A stretch of 64,000 nt of DNA from contig NZ_JABMLE010000003.1 in assembly GCF_013205025.1 (NCBI RefSeq), positions 372,001 through 436,000 on the forward strand, written 5' to 3'. A program made the position numbers and the translations under genes. The DNA is from Rathayibacter sp. VKM Ac-2857. GTDB taxonomy: Bacteria > Actinomycetota > Actinomycetes > Actinomycetales > Microbacteriaceae. Below the pieces are notes generated by a model. The model saw nothing but the letters and a program-made list of their open reading frames with translations. It ran no database searches and was not told the DNA's origin. Below, in pieces: positions 16,401 to 25,296 of this stretch (its first letter is position 1; each line of letters opens with the position of its first letter).

Positions 16401-16796
16401 TCCGCGAGCCTAGGCGCCGGGCGGATCGGCCGCGACGCCGGAGAGCCGGTCCCCTGGACACGATCGCGGCCGTGCGGGAGGCTGGGGGCGATCGCGAGAC
16501 CCGGCCCCCGTCTCCTTCGACTCTCGAGCGCACGCGCGCACGCGCCGCTCGAGGGGTGGAATCAGCCCTCCGGTCTCGACGCCCGCCACGAACCGGACGC
16601 GTCGCCCGATTCCACGGGGGTGGGGTCGGGCCCGGCCTCGCCCCCCTCCTCCCGGCCCGGAGGCCCTCCTCCCGGGCGGACGCGGTAAAATCGTCGCTCA
16701 CTTCCCTGCTCGGGTCGGCCGCCCGCCGGGCGCAGCCGTCCGGCAGGCCCGCGGGCCGGGTTCGGCTCGCCGGCGGGAGAGTGCAGGGGAGGCCGG
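16401..16796. other. Intergenic stretch, no gene seen
   Basis: 396 bp of very GC-rich DNA between the membrane protein gene and the first AraC gene. Both promoters (divergent) should lie here; no convincing operator was recognised. Confidence 0.4.
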
Positions 16797-17795
16797 ATGG
16801 CGCAGCGTCGCGAGTCCGAGCCGACACCAGTGGCCGCTCCCGTGCCCGCGCCCGCCGACCAGGGCGGCATCCGCATCGAGGCCGTCGGCGATGACGTCGA
16901 GCAGGCGCCCGTCGTCCTCGGCGGCTTCTACGCGGGGACCGACTGGACGGTGACCCCGTCGGACGCCCCGTTCTCGTTCCGCTACGCCGCTCTCGGCGAC
17001 GCCGCGATGACCCTGCGGACCTCGCAGATGCGCGGCACCAACTCCGGCGACATCCCCGTCGGCGAAGACTACATCGTGCAGTGGCTCGTCGCAGGCAGCT
17101 CGACGATCGACCTCCAGCGCGACGCGATCCCGCAGCGGCGCGGCGTCCCCCTGCTGTTCCCCGCCTATCGCTCGTTCGAGTTCACCTTCACCGACTACGA
17201 CCAGAAGCTCGTGCACCTGGGCCGCGACCACGTCGACCGGATCGCCCGCGAGCGGGGCCTGCGCGGACCGCTCCGCTTCGACCACCTCCGCCCGGTCGAC
17301 ACAGCGGCCGCGGACCGCTGGCACGCCGCGATCACGGAGATCTCGACGGCGGTCCGCTCCGGGCGCGTGACACCGCTGCTCTGGGACCGGCTCTCCCGCC
17401 GGGGGGCCGCGGCGTTCCTCGAGCTGTACCCGCCGGAGGCCGCGGTGCTGCCCGAGGTGCTGCTCGCCCCGCGGAACGCGAGCGTGCGCACTGCCGCGGA
17501 GTTCGTCCAGGAGAACGCGCACCTCGCGCTCGGTCCGCTCGAGATCGCGGCCGCAGCGCGCCTCAGCGTGCGCGGTCTGCAGGTCGCCTTCCAGCGGGTC
17601 CTCGGCACGACGCCGCTGCAGTACCTCCGCGACGTGCGCCTCGACCGCGCGCGCACCGACCTGCTGCTCGCCGACCCCGCCCGCAGCACCGTCGCCGACA
17701 TCGCCCGCGACTGGGGCTTCACCCACCTCGGCCGCTTCTCCGGCGCCTACGCCGCCCGTTTCGGCGAGTATCCGAGCCGCACGCTGCAGCGCTGA
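16797..17795 (+). CDS. AraC family transcriptional regulator (first of tandem pair)
   Basis: 332 aa, ATG preceded by GGGGAGG. The C-terminal 100 residues carry the two helix-turn-helix motifs of AraC/XylS: LGPLEIAAAARLSVRGLQVA with FQRVLGTTPLQYLRDVRLDR, then TVADIARDWGFTHLGRFSGA with YAARFGEYPS. The N-terminal part is an effector or dimerisation domain without a named family in my reading. About 80 bp downstream lies a paralogue of the same architecture, indicating duplication. No target gene is adjacent. Confidence 0.88.
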   Translation: MAQRRESEPTPVAAPVPAPADQGGIRIEAVGDDVEQAPVVLGGFYAGTDWTVTPSDAPFSFRYAALGDAAMTLRTSQMRGTNSGDIPVGEDYIVQWLVAGSSTIDLQRDAIPQRRGVPLLFPAYRSFEFTFTDYDQKLVHLGRDHVDRIARERGLRGPLRFDHLRPVDTAAADRWHAAITEISTAVRSGRVTPLLWDRLSRRGAAAFLELYPPEAAVLPEVLLAPRNASVRTAAEFVQENAHLALGPLEIAAAARLSVRGLQVAFQRVLGTTPLQYLRDVRLDRARTDLLLADPARSTVADIARDWGFTHLGRFSGAYAARFGEYPSRTLQR

Positions 17796-17861
17796 CGGCC
17801 CGACTGTCCACGAAACGCACTGGCGGCGAGCGGCGCCGACCGGAGTGGAAAACTGACCCCG

Positions 17862-18815
17862 ATGAACGAGGACCACGCGCGCGTGCGGCGCTCCGAGGTG
17901 AGCGGCACCGACTTCGACCAGGCGCGCACGCTGCTGCAGGGCGAGTACAACGGCGCCGGATTCACCGTCGAGCCGACGGTGCCGAGCTTCTCCTACCGCT
18001 ACTCCTCCGTCGGCGACGACGAGCTGACCCTGCGCGGGAGCCTCTTCGCCGGCTCGGTCCACGGCTCGATCCTGACCGAGGGCGAGTACATCGTCTCCTG
18101 GCTCACCGCCGGCTCCGGCGCGACCGACCTCGGCCGCGACGCGGTCGTCCTGGCGCACGGGCAGCCGGCCGTGCTGGTGAACAACCGGCCCGCGGAGTTC
18201 GACTTCACCGACTACCGCCAGAACCTGATGCACTTCGACGGCGCCTTCCTCGAGCGCGTCGCCGCCGAGCACGAGGGCGCCACCGGCCCGCTCCTCTTCG
18301 ACACCCGCGCTCGCCCCACCGGCGAGGCCCTGCGGAAGTGGGGAGCGACCGTCGCGACCGTCGCCCGCGTCGTCTACAGCACCGACAGCCCGGAGCTGCT
18401 GCGCCGCGAGGCGAACCGCACCGCCGCGATCGCGCTGCTGGACACCTTCCCCCACGTCGCTCTCGCCGTCCCCGCCGAGCTCTCGCTCCCGTCGACCGCC
18501 AGGCTCCGCGCCGCCATCGAGTACCTGCACGCCCACGCCCACGAGCCCGTCCCCGTCGAGGACGTCGCCGCGGCCGCGGGTCTGAGCCTGCGCGGCCTGC
18601 AGGCCCTCTTCCGCCGCGAGCTGGAGCTCAGCCCGCTCGACTACCTGCGCCGCATCCGCCTCGACCGCGTCCGGGAGGAGCTCCGGGCCGGCCAGGCGGG
18701 AGCCCTCTCCGTCGCGGAGGTCGCGCACCGGTGGGGCTTCGCGCACCTGGGCCGCTTCTCCGCGTCCTACGCGCGCCGCTTCGGCGAGTACCCGCGGGCG
18801 ACGCTGCACGACTGA
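17862..18815 (+). CDS. AraC family transcriptional regulator (second of tandem pair)
   Basis: 317 aa, same layout as the gene before it: N-terminal domain with SFSYRYSSVGDDELTLRGSL and EYIVSWLTAGSG (compare DYIVQWLVAGSS upstream), C-terminal HTH motifs VPVEDVAAAAGLSLRGLQAL and SVAEVAHRWGFAHLGRFSAS ending RRFGEYPRATL. The shared N-terminal features show a tandem duplication followed by divergence. The two could form heterodimers or answer related ligands. A REPIN-like element follows the stop. Confidence 0.88.
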   Translation: MNEDHARVRRSEVSGTDFDQARTLLQGEYNGAGFTVEPTVPSFSYRYSSVGDDELTLRGSLFAGSVHGSILTEGEYIVSWLTAGSGATDLGRDAVVLAHGQPAVLVNNRPAEFDFTDYRQNLMHFDGAFLERVAAEHEGATGPLLFDTRARPTGEALRKWGATVATVARVVYSTDSPELLRREANRTAAIALLDTFPHVALAVPAELSLPSTARLRAAIEYLHAHAHEPVPVEDVAAAAGLSLRGLQALFRRELELSPLDYLRRIRLDRVREELRAGQAGALSVAEVAHRWGFAHLGRFSASYARRFGEYPRATLHD

Positions 18816-18880
18816 GGCGACGTGCTCTGCTGATGACGGCGGGGTCTCTAGGAAAGATCACCTCTGCGCAGGAGGAAAGC

Positions 18881-19010
18881 CATGCTGATCGAGTAGCCCG
18901 CGGAGCGGGCGTATCGAGATCCACCGTCGTCGGAAGACGAGTCTGCAGACCTGGTCTTGCTGGTGACGGCGGGTCTCGATACGCCCCTGCGGGGCTACTC
19001 GACCAGCATG
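18881..19010. repeat. REPIN-like element, 130 bp, with an extra partial copy to 19045
   Basis: CATGCTGATCGAGTAGCCCG at one end, CTACTCGACCAGCATG at the other, spacer with AGTCTGCAGACC. Directly after it, GGTACGCCCCTGCGGGCTAC with GGACCAGCATGG is a degraded tandem copy of the right-hand unit. Confidence 0.8.
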
Positions 19011-19081
19011 GGTACGCCCCTGCGGGCTACTGGACCAGCATGGAGCGGTGCCGCCGCTCGCAGCCGACGAGTCACGGCTGA

Positions 19082-20230
19082 TCAGGGCGTGGCGCTCTCG
19101 TCCGCCGGCCGCAGCGCCCAGGCGGTCACCGCCACCTCCGCGCCCGCCACGATGTCGGTCTGCACCGGCCAGGAGCCGCGCACGCCACCGGGGATCTGCG
19201 CGCAGTAGAGGGTGGTCGCGACGAGGGCGCCCGGGGTGGCTCCGGCGTCCCAGCCGAGGCGCGTGACCGCGGTGCCGCCGGCCGGGATCTCGACGCGCAC
19301 GGGGCCGGCGTCCTCGGTCATGAACGAGCCTCCGCGGACGAGGTCGACGTCGAGGGCGTTGCCGTTCTGGTCGGCGAAGGCCAGGTCGGGGTAGCCCTCG
19401 ATCACGCACGGCGCCTCGGAGAAGTTGAGCAGCTCGATCGTGAGCATCCGGTGCCCGGTGGCCGCGTCCGTGCCGCTGAACAGGGGCGTGGCGACGTCCG
19501 GTGTGCAGGCGTCCGCGGCGAGCGGGCCCTCGGCGGGGGCGCTGGTCGGCGGAGGCGTGCCCTCCGCGTACGGATCGGGGAGTGCCCCGGAGTCCTCGTC
19601 GTAGCCGTTCGCGATCGCGTCCGCGGCGACGGCGCTGCGGTCGGCCTCGCGCTGCCCGACGACGCCCGCCACGACGAGGGCGGTCACCGCGAGCACGGAG
19701 ACACCCGCCAGCAGGACGGGCCGGAGGCGCGTCGGCCTCGCGGAGTCCCGGCCCGCGCGACGGCTCAGCAGCACGACCATCAGGGCGGGCAGCCAGCCCT
19801 GCACGAGTCCCCAGTAGGCGCCGACCGCGGCCTGCGCGCCCAGCCCCGAGAACAGCATCCGGAGCCGCATCGGCGGGAGCGCCCCCGCGACGGCCGCCGC
19901 GTCCTGCGCGAGGCCCGCGACTCCTCCCGCGACCACGGCGGCGAACCAGACGGTGACGAAGGCGGCCCGCCCCGATCCGCCGGCGAGCCGGCTCACCAGC
20001 AGGTGCACGACGGCGACGACGACCGCGCCGATCACCCCGACGAGCAGCGACCAGGGCAGCGGCCGAGCCCAGACGTAGCCGGGGATCGTGAGCGGCAGGA
20101 CCGCCTCCTGGCCGCCGATCGTGAGCCCGTTCCACTGCACCGCCGCCGCGATCGCCCCGGTGCCGAGCCAGAGCACGGCGGCCGTCAGCGCGGCCGGCCC
20201 CGCGTCCGTGCCGGTCCTCGTGTGCGCCAT
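19082..20230 (-). CDS. Membrane protein with C-terminal DUF4232 domain
   Basis: 382 aa. About five hydrophobic helices occupy residues 15-200, then a linker, then a secreted-side DUF4232 domain: LTIELLNFSEAPCVIEGYPD, LAFADQNGNALDVDLVRGGS, and VRVEIPAGGTAVTRLGWDAG. Two Cys (CVIEG and LYCAQ) could form a disulfide. DUF4232 is an Ig-like extracytoplasmic domain of actinobacteria with unknown function. Monocistronic. Confidence 0.78.
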   Translation of the reverse strand: MAHTRTGTDAGPAALTAAVLWLGTGAIAAAVQWNGLTIGGQEAVLPLTIPGYVWARPLPWSLLVGVIGAVVVAVVHLLVSRLAGGSGRAAFVTVWFAAVVAGGVAGLAQDAAAVAGALPPMRLRMLFSGLGAQAAVGAYWGLVQGWLPALMVVLLSRRAGRDSARPTRLRPVLLAGVSVLAVTALVVAGVVGQREADRSAVAADAIANGYDEDSGALPDPYAEGTPPPTSAPAEGPLAADACTPDVATPLFSGTDAATGHRMLTIELLNFSEAPCVIEGYPDLAFADQNGNALDVDLVRGGSFMTEDAGPVRVEIPAGGTAVTRLGWDAGATPGALVATTLYCAQIPGGVRGSWPVQTDIVAGAEVAVTAWALRPADESATP

Positions 20231-20394
20231 CGCGCTCCCCCTCCGCCGCCCCCGCGTGGTGCGGTGCGCACCGGGGCGACCGTATCAGGGGGCCTACGAG
20301 GCGCGTCGCCAGCGAATGCCGAGGGCTCCCCGCCTCAGCCGGAGCTGACCGGCTGCGCCCGGGCGCCCTCCGAGCCGGTCAGCTCGTGGCCCGG

Positions 20395-21029
20395 TCAGCT
20401 CTTGGAGCCGGTGAGCGCGAGGGTGCCGCCGAGGCCGATCATCATGACGCCGCCGGTGCCGGTGAGGGTCGACATCCGCTTCGGCGACGAGGCGAACCAG
20501 GTGCGCGCGGTCCCCGCAGCGAGGGCGCCCACACGCTGTCGCAGAGCAGCGCCAGGCCCTGGAAGGTGAAGCCGAGGATCAGCAGCTGCGCCCAGACGGG
20601 GCCGGCCGCCGGATCCACGAACTGGGGGAGGACGGCGACGAAGAAGGCGACCGTCTTCGGGTTCGTGAGGCCGACGACGAAGCCCTGGCGCAGCAGCGTC
20701 CAGGACGACGCCGGAGCGCCGGCCGTCGTGCCGGAGTGCGCGTGGCGGTGGCGGATCGCCTGCACGCCGAGCCACACGAGGTAGACGGCTCCCGCGAGCT
20801 TGAGCACGGTGAACGCGACGACCGAGGCGGCGACGACGGCGCCCACCCCGAAGGCGACGGCGAGGATCGCGGGCATGATCCCGAGGGCGTTCCCGAGGAG
20901 GCTCAGCATCCCGGCCCGGCGGCCGTAGGCGATCGACCGGCTGATGGTGAAGAGGACGCTCGGCCCGGGGATCACGATCAGGGCCACCGACGCGAGAGCG
21001 AACGCCAGGAAGTGCTCGGGGGAGATCAT
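20395..21029 (-). pseudogene. LysE family amino-acid/metabolite exporter with C-terminal frameshift
   Basis: The N-terminal 160 residues are a normal LysE translocator: FALASVALIVIPGPSVLFTI, SLLGNALGIM, AGAVYLVWLGVQAI, GLTNPKTVAFFVAVLPQFVD. At about 20522-20530, after LALLCDSVWA, the frame shifts; the expected C-terminus (LAAGTARTWFASSPKRMSTL, then GVMMIGLGGTLALTGSKS) continues in another frame to 20395. The shift lies within GGGCGCCC, so one extra base would explain it. Either the last helix is lost in this strain or it is an assembly error. Family members export basic amino acids, homoserine lactones or similar compounds. Confidence 0.8.
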
Positions 21030-21074
21030 GCCCGAACAGTAGCGCCGCGCCGCCCTGAGCGGGGAGCGATCAGG

Positions 21075-21671
21075 TCACTGCTCGATCACTCGATCGTCCA
21101 GGTGGGCGCCGTAGAACTCGGACTGCCGCCGCATCAGCTCGCGCATCGACACTCCGGGTCCGACGCCGTAGACGGTCCCGGGGAAGTCGAGCCGCCGCTG
21201 GATCGCCCAGATCTCCTCGTGGCGCTCCGGCGGGAGGATCGACGCCGGCGTCCCGACAGCCACCCAGCCGATCGGGACCACGGAACCGGGCTCGAGGACG
21301 GTGTTCACCTGCACGACAGCGTTGATCCGGACCTCGGCACCGGTGCCGATGCGGCTGCCGGGGAAGAGGGACGCGCCGGTGGCGATGAACGACTCGTCCT
21401 CGACGATGCTGCCGTTCACGTGGGCGTGCGGGCCGATCATGACCGCCGCGCCGATGCTCACCGGGTGACCCGCTCGGCCGCGGATCAGCGCGTGCTCCAT
21501 CACGACGGTGTCCTCGCCGATGGCGACCTCGCCGTCCTCCGCCGTGACGACCGCCCCGTGCAGGATGCGGGCCCCCGCTCCGATGCGGACGGCCCCGCTC
21601 ACCACGGCGGACGACGCGACGGACGCGGTGGGGTGGATCACGGGCTCGCGGTCCCGATGTCTGATGAGCAT
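21075..21671 (-). CDS. Gamma-carbonic-anhydrase-like hexapeptide-repeat protein
   Basis: 198 aa from the ATG at 21671. Left-handed beta-helix repeats are visible (VIHPTASVASSAVVSGAVRI, GSIVEDESFIATGASLFPGS, VVQVNTVLEPGSVVPIGWVA). HALI, GPHAHVNG and related positions offer the His residues that bind zinc in the YrdA/CaiE group. The C-terminal helix (MRELMRRQSEFYGAH) fits. Members are putative carbonic anhydrases or acyltransferase-like proteins; activity is uncertain. Confidence 0.75.
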   Translation of the reverse strand: MLIRHRDREPVIHPTASVASSAVVSGAVRIGAGARILHGAVVTAEDGEVAIGEDTVVMEHALIRGRAGHPVSIGAAVMIGPHAHVNGSIVEDESFIATGASLFPGSRIGTGAEVRINAVVQVNTVLEPGSVVPIGWVAVGTPASILPPERHEEIWAIQRRLDFPGTVYGVGPGVSMRELMRRQSEFYGAHLDDRVIEQ

Positions 21672-21795
21672 GCGCTCGCTCCTCGCCTCGCCCGGACGCG
21701 GTCTGCTCGGCCGCTCCACGACGCTAGCGTCCGGCGGTCTCGAGAGAGGACGGACCGGCACCCGTCCTGCCGTGCCGCGGGACTTCGACGAGAGC

Positions 21796-21830
21796 GCCGG
21801 CCGATGCCCCTCGGGGGAGCATCGGCCGGC
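21796..21830 (-). terminator. Strong hairpin downstream of the DUF4394 gene
   Basis: A perfect 12-bp stem (GCCGGCCGATGC at 21796-21807 with its complement at 21819-21830) whose loop can pair further (CCCC/GGGG). It lies 30 bp past the DUF4394 stop at 21860. No T-run, as is common in high-GC actinobacteria. Confidence 0.7.
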
Positions 21831-21859
21831 GGTCGTGCGTGGTGCGCGGTAGGTCCGGG

Positions 21860-22762
21860 TCAGCGCTGGACGAGCGGGATCGCGATGTCGGTGACGTCCG
21901 CGCCGATGGTGCCGAGGCGGGTGGCCGTGCCGTTGAGCACGCCGACCTCGTAGAGCGACCCGTTGACGGCGGCGAGGCCGATCGAGGCGATGGAGCTGCC
22001 GTTGCGGAGGACGGAGTAGATGTCGAAGCCGGTGATGCCGGCCGCGTCGACGCCGAGCTTGCCGGTCGGTGCCAGCGTGCCGGCGTTGGCGGGGGACTGG
22101 ATGGCGATCTGATCGAGCGCCGTGTCGAGGACGAAGAGGGTGGTCGCCGTGTTCGGGTCGAGGTCGTTGTTCGTGTACGCGGCCCCGTTGACGCCGGTGG
22201 CCACGGCCGGTGCGGCGTAGCTCAGCGAGCCGTCGGCGACCGTCGCGGCACCCGGGGTGGCGAACGGCTGGCGCAGGTTCTGGCCGGTGTCGCTGACCAC
22301 GCGGAGGGCGTTGGCGGCGGGGTTGAAGTCGACGCCGAAGGTGGTGCCGCTGAGCGCCACGGTGAGGCGGGTGACCGGGGTGGCCACGCCCGTTTTCGCG
22401 TCGATGGAGTAGACGCCGGCGCTCGCCGCGGTGTTGCCGACGCCGTAGAGGTTGCCGTCTTGGACGCGGTAGTCGATGCCGACGAGCGAGGTGTCGCCGC
22501 CGGTGAGACCGGTGACGGCGACCTCGCCGGTGACCGTTCCGGGCTTGGTGGGGTTGAACTGCACGAGCGAAGTGCCGCCGTCGGCGAGACCGACGACGCG
22601 CAGCTTGGCCGCCACCGAGCGGGCGGCGCTGACGAGCGCGCTGCTGGAATCGCTGGTCGCGACCGCGGGAGCGACACTGCTCGCACCGGCCAGCACGGGG
22701 GCCACGGCCATCACACTCGCGACGGCGACAGCGGTGATGCCGACCTTGAACGTCCTGTTCAT
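21860..22762 (-). CDS. Secreted DUF4394 domain-containing protein
   Basis: 300 aa. A signal peptide (MNRTFKVGITAVAVASVMAV, cleavage near residue 30) precedes a repeated beta-structure: LVGIDYRVQDGNLYGVGNTA, VDFNPAANALRVVSDTGQNL, TTLFVLDTALDQIAI. DUF4394 proteins are exported, beta-propeller-like proteins of unknown role. It has its own strong terminator, and an upstream gap of over 400 bp suggests its own regulation. Confidence 0.8.
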   Translation of the reverse strand: MNRTFKVGITAVAVASVMAVAPVLAGASSVAPAVATSDSSSALVSAARSVAAKLRVVGLADGGTSLVQFNPTKPGTVTGEVAVTGLTGGDTSLVGIDYRVQDGNLYGVGNTAASAGVYSIDAKTGVATPVTRLTVALSGTTFGVDFNPAANALRVVSDTGQNLRQPFATPGAATVADGSLSYAAPAVATGVNGAAYTNNDLDPNTATTLFVLDTALDQIAIQSPANAGTLAPTGKLGVDAAGITGFDIYSVLRNGSSIASIGLAAVNGSLYEVGVLNGTATRLGTIGADVTDIAIPLVQR

Positions 22763-23206
22763 CGGGTACTCCTTGAGACTCTCGGTCGCCGGCGATCGGC
22801 GACTCGCAGAGGTGTACTGGCGGAGGGGCGCCGGCGTTCATCGGGGCCGCGAGATTCTTCTGAACGTGCCGGAGGGCGAACCACGTGCCCGAGGTGGTGG
22901 CAGCGGCCGGCGGTGACTGGCGGCGGCGCGCCCAGCCGATGATCAGCGCGGTGGTCGACATCGCGCCCTGAACGCGCGAAACCCGAGCGCCACGTCCGTT
23001 CCGGACGGGTCTCGGGTTCACTTCCCGAGACTCAACGTCCCGGGCTGCCAGGAGGTTACAGCTCTGCGGTTCCTGTGGGCGGCCAGTCGTGAAAGGGACT
23101 TCGGAGTGGCGGGACACCAGTGCTCTCGTCGTGCGTTCAGCTCTGCGGCGGCTCCTGGCGATCATCCCCCATCGCGAGTCGCCCGTCCTCCTGCGCGGAG
23201 GATCGG
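22763..23206. other. Intergenic stretch; contains one hairpin
   Basis: No supported gene. A hairpin with arms AACCCGAG (22980-22987) and CTCGGGTT (23011-23018) encloses a second small stem (GTCCG/CGGAC). It could terminate the leftward gene at 23207. The rest holds the promoter of the DUF4394 gene. Confidence 0.45.
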
Positions 23207-23728
23207 TCAGTGGACGCCGAGGTCGTCACTCGGCTCGACGTCCGCCAGCCGGAAGGGGCCCTCGTGGAGAGGTCCGCGGCTCCACATCGCGACGGTGGCC
23301 CAGCCGAGGTCGGCGTGGGCGACGCTCCCCTCGGGGATGCTGCGGGTGAACAGTGCGTAGTCGATGCCGTCGAGGAGGAGCGCGGTGACGTCCCAGCGGG
23401 CACGATCGCGGGCGAGAGCCTGGGCTCGTTCCTCCGTCTCCCTCATCGCGGCGCGCGCCTCGTGGGTCGGCAGGTCGGTGGGCAGCACGTCCAGGAGCAG
23501 GCAGCCGACGGCCAGGCTCGCGGTCGCGATCGAGTCCGTCACCGTCCCGTGGACGGAGCCCTGAGGTCCCAGCCGGGTGCCGGTGCGCCGCATCGTGCGG
23601 ATCGTGAAGCGGTGCTCCGGCGTTCCCCGGTCGACAGCGATCAGCACCTCGTCGAGCGGACCGTCGTCGGTGCGGCCCAGGCCCGTGATCGTCCAGGGCT
23701 CCGAGGCCGGCGGGAGGAGGGTCAGCAT
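23207..23728 (-). CDS. Hypothetical protein
   Basis: 173 aa from the ATG at 23728, chosen for the GGATGGGGGG just upstream; a start 4 codons earlier is possible. Segments such as PWTITGLGRTDDGPLDEVLI, FTIRTMRRTGTRLGPQGSVH and IDYALFTRSIPEGSVAHADL look like a compact alpha/beta domain. No family recognised. It lies downstream of the MerR gene on the same strand and could be a target of that regulator. Confidence 0.6.
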   Translation of the reverse strand: MLTLLPPASEPWTITGLGRTDDGPLDEVLIAVDRGTPEHRFTIRTMRRTGTRLGPQGSVHGTVTDSIATASLAVGCLLLDVLPTDLPTHEARAAMRETEERAQALARDRARWDVTALLLDGIDYALFTRSIPEGSVAHADLGWATVAMWSRGPLHEGPFRLADVEPSDDLGVH

Positions 23729-23889
23729 CCCCCCATCCAACTCGGAGGCCGTCGTCCTGCCAAGGCCGTGGCGCGCATCGAGGACCCGTCGTGGAGGCGG
23801 AACGGGCCTGGGCCCGTGGGATGCGCGCCGAACGGCGAGCCGGAGGGGATTCCGCGAGCCGGAGGTGCGGCGCCGGACGCGCCGTCGGG

Positions 23890-24684
23890 TCAGCTCCTCC
23901 GCTCGACCAGCGCCCGCAGCGCGTCGCGCACGAACCGGGCGCCGGCGACTCCGCCGTAGTGCGCGGCGAAGCGCTCGTCGGCGACGTACATCTCGCCGAG
24001 CCCGAGCAGGTACTCGTCACTCGGCCCGCCGGTCGCGTCGCGGGGCGTGCCCGGCACCTCGGCCAGCCAGGCGCGGTGCCGCTCGGCGAGCGCGAGCGCG
24101 TCCTCGCTCTCCGGGTCCGTCCCGCTCGCCGCCGCGGCGGTCCAGGCGCCGGCGAGGTCCGCCTGCCTGCGGCGCCACGCCTCCCGCTCCTCGGTGCCCA
24201 TCGAGCGCCACCAGCGGTCGCCGTCGGCGTAGGCCGGCGCGCCCCAGCGGCGCTCCACCTCCTCGCGGTGCTCCGCGTGGTCGAACCCGTCGAACATCTC
24301 CTCGGCCATCGGCCCGTTCCCTTCCCTCAGCGTCGTGATCGTCCCGGTGACCGCCCGGATGCGGCGGTCGAGCCGCTCGCGCTCCTCCCGCAGCACGTCG
24401 AGGTGCCGCTCGAGAGCGGTCACCGGCTCGGTGTCGCGGCGGAGGATCCGCCCGATCTCGGCCAGCCCGAGACCGAGGTCGCGCAGCAGCAGGATCCGCT
24501 GCAGCGTCACGAGCGCGGCGGCGTCGTAGTAGCGGTACCCGTTCGCGCCCAGCCGGCTCGGCGGCAGCAGCCCCACGGCTCCGTAGTGCCGCAGCGTCCG
24601 GCTGGTCGTCCCGGCCAGCCGCGCCACCTCGTGCACCGACCACTCGTGCACCGACCACTCCTGTGCCGACCACTCCTGCGCCAC
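23890..24684 (-). CDS. MerR family regulator with TipAS effector domain
   Basis: 264 aa from the GTG at 24684, which has CGGAGGAC upstream; a longer reading from 24765 would start inside the promoter and is rejected. The MerR HTH begins VHEVARLAGTTSRTLRHYGA, followed by the coupling helix and a coiled coil, then a TipAS domain (EMFDGFDHAEHREEVERRWG, YLLGLGEMYVADERFAAHYG). TipA-type proteins bind hydrophobic or thiopeptide compounds and activate transcription, often of their own gene. The N-terminus has a repeated EWSxx unit encoded by a 15-bp tandem repeat, giving several possible GTG starts. Confidence 0.85.
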   Translation of the reverse strand: MAQEWSAQEWSVHEWSVHEVARLAGTTSRTLRHYGAVGLLPPSRLGANGYRYYDAAALVTLQRILLLRDLGLGLAEIGRILRRDTEPVTALERHLDVLREERERLDRRIRAVTGTITTLREGNGPMAEEMFDGFDHAEHREEVERRWGAPAYADGDRWWRSMGTEEREAWRRRQADLAGAWTAAAASGTDPESEDALALAERHRAWLAEVPGTPRDATGGPSDEYLLGLGEMYVADERFAAHYGGVAGARFVRDALRALVERRS

Positions 24685-24689
24685 CGCGT
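24630..24689. repeat. 15-bp tandem repeat, four units, inside the start region of the MerR gene
   Basis: Two identical units CGTGCACCGACCACT, a third CCTGTGCCGACCACT and a diverged fourth. On the coding strand each encodes a VHEWS/AQEWS-like pentapeptide, and most units offer an in-frame GTG. Copy-number change by slippage would lengthen or shorten the N-terminus in frame. Confidence 0.85.
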
Positions 24690-24734
24690 CCTCCGTCCCC
24701 GCCCCTCCGGAGATGTCCGGCGGCGATGAGAGCG

Positions 24735-24765
24735 ACGGTACGGGTTGACGCTGCGTCAGAGTCAA
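24735..24765 (-). promoter_or_regulatory. MerR-type promoter and operator
   Basis: On the minus strand TTGACT (24765-24760) is the -35, TACCGT (24740-24735) the -10, and the spacer is 19 bp, the over-long spacing typical of MerR-activated promoters. The spacer holds a dyad: TTGAC/GTCAA outer arms (24745-24749, 24761-24765) and GACGC/GCGTC inner arms. It lies about 50 bp before the regulator's start, so autoregulation is expected. Confidence 0.75.
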
Positions 24766-24789
24766 GACCAGGGGGAGCAGCAGAACCTG

Positions 24790-25296
24790 TCAGCTGCTGC
24801 GGGTCCCGCGCCGTGGGCGTCGCACGGTCGACGCGATCAGGAACAGCAGCGCTGCCGCCGCGGCCCAGGGTCCGGTGAACACCAGCGCCCGCCCCACCGG
24901 CCGCCACATCGGGGCGATCAGTCCGCCGAGCGCCAGCCCCGCCCCACCGCCGACCAGCGCGGCGGCGACGGCACCGGCGGCGAGTCGGCCGCCCCGGCTG
25001 AGCCACACCCGCTCGACCACGCGCTCGAGGAGGTAGCTGAGCACGGCGACCGGGATGCTCGCGAGGGCGGCGACGACGACGAGCCCGCCGACGGCGATCA
25101 GCGAGAAGCCCAGGTCGGCGGCCAGCGGTGTCGCACCCGTCCCGCCCGCCGCGTCGATCAGCCTGCCGATCGAGAACGGCAGCACCGCGAGGAACGAGCC
25201 GAGGAGCGCCCGGATCGAGGCGGCGCGCAGCCGAGCGCCGGGCGCCCGCTCACCCGGTTCCTCAGCCGGCTCCCGGCTCCGTCCCGCAGTCGTCAC
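24790..25296 (-). CDS. Membrane protein, hypothetical (four helices)
   Basis: 168 aa from the GTG at 25296, overlapping the upstream stop (GTGA). Four hydrophobic segments: ALLGSFLAVLPFSIGRLI, FSLIAVGGLVVVAALASIPV, LAAGAVAAALVGGGAGLAL and TGPWAAAAALLFLIAST. No family recognised. Co-transcribed with the SnoaL-like gene. Confidence 0.65.
   Translation of the reverse strand: MTTAGRSREPAEEPGERAPGARLRAASIRALLGSFLAVLPFSIGRLIDAAGGTGATPLAADLGFSLIAVGGLVVVAALASIPVAVLSYLLERVVERVWLSRGGRLAAGAVAAALVGGGAGLALGGLIAPMWRPVGRALVFTGPWAAAAALLFLIASTVRRPRRGTRSS

Noticed and set aside
16698-18809. A 703-residue leftward reading antisense to the two AraC genes
   Set aside because: No motif, and it mirrors the codon bias of the real genes on the + strand.
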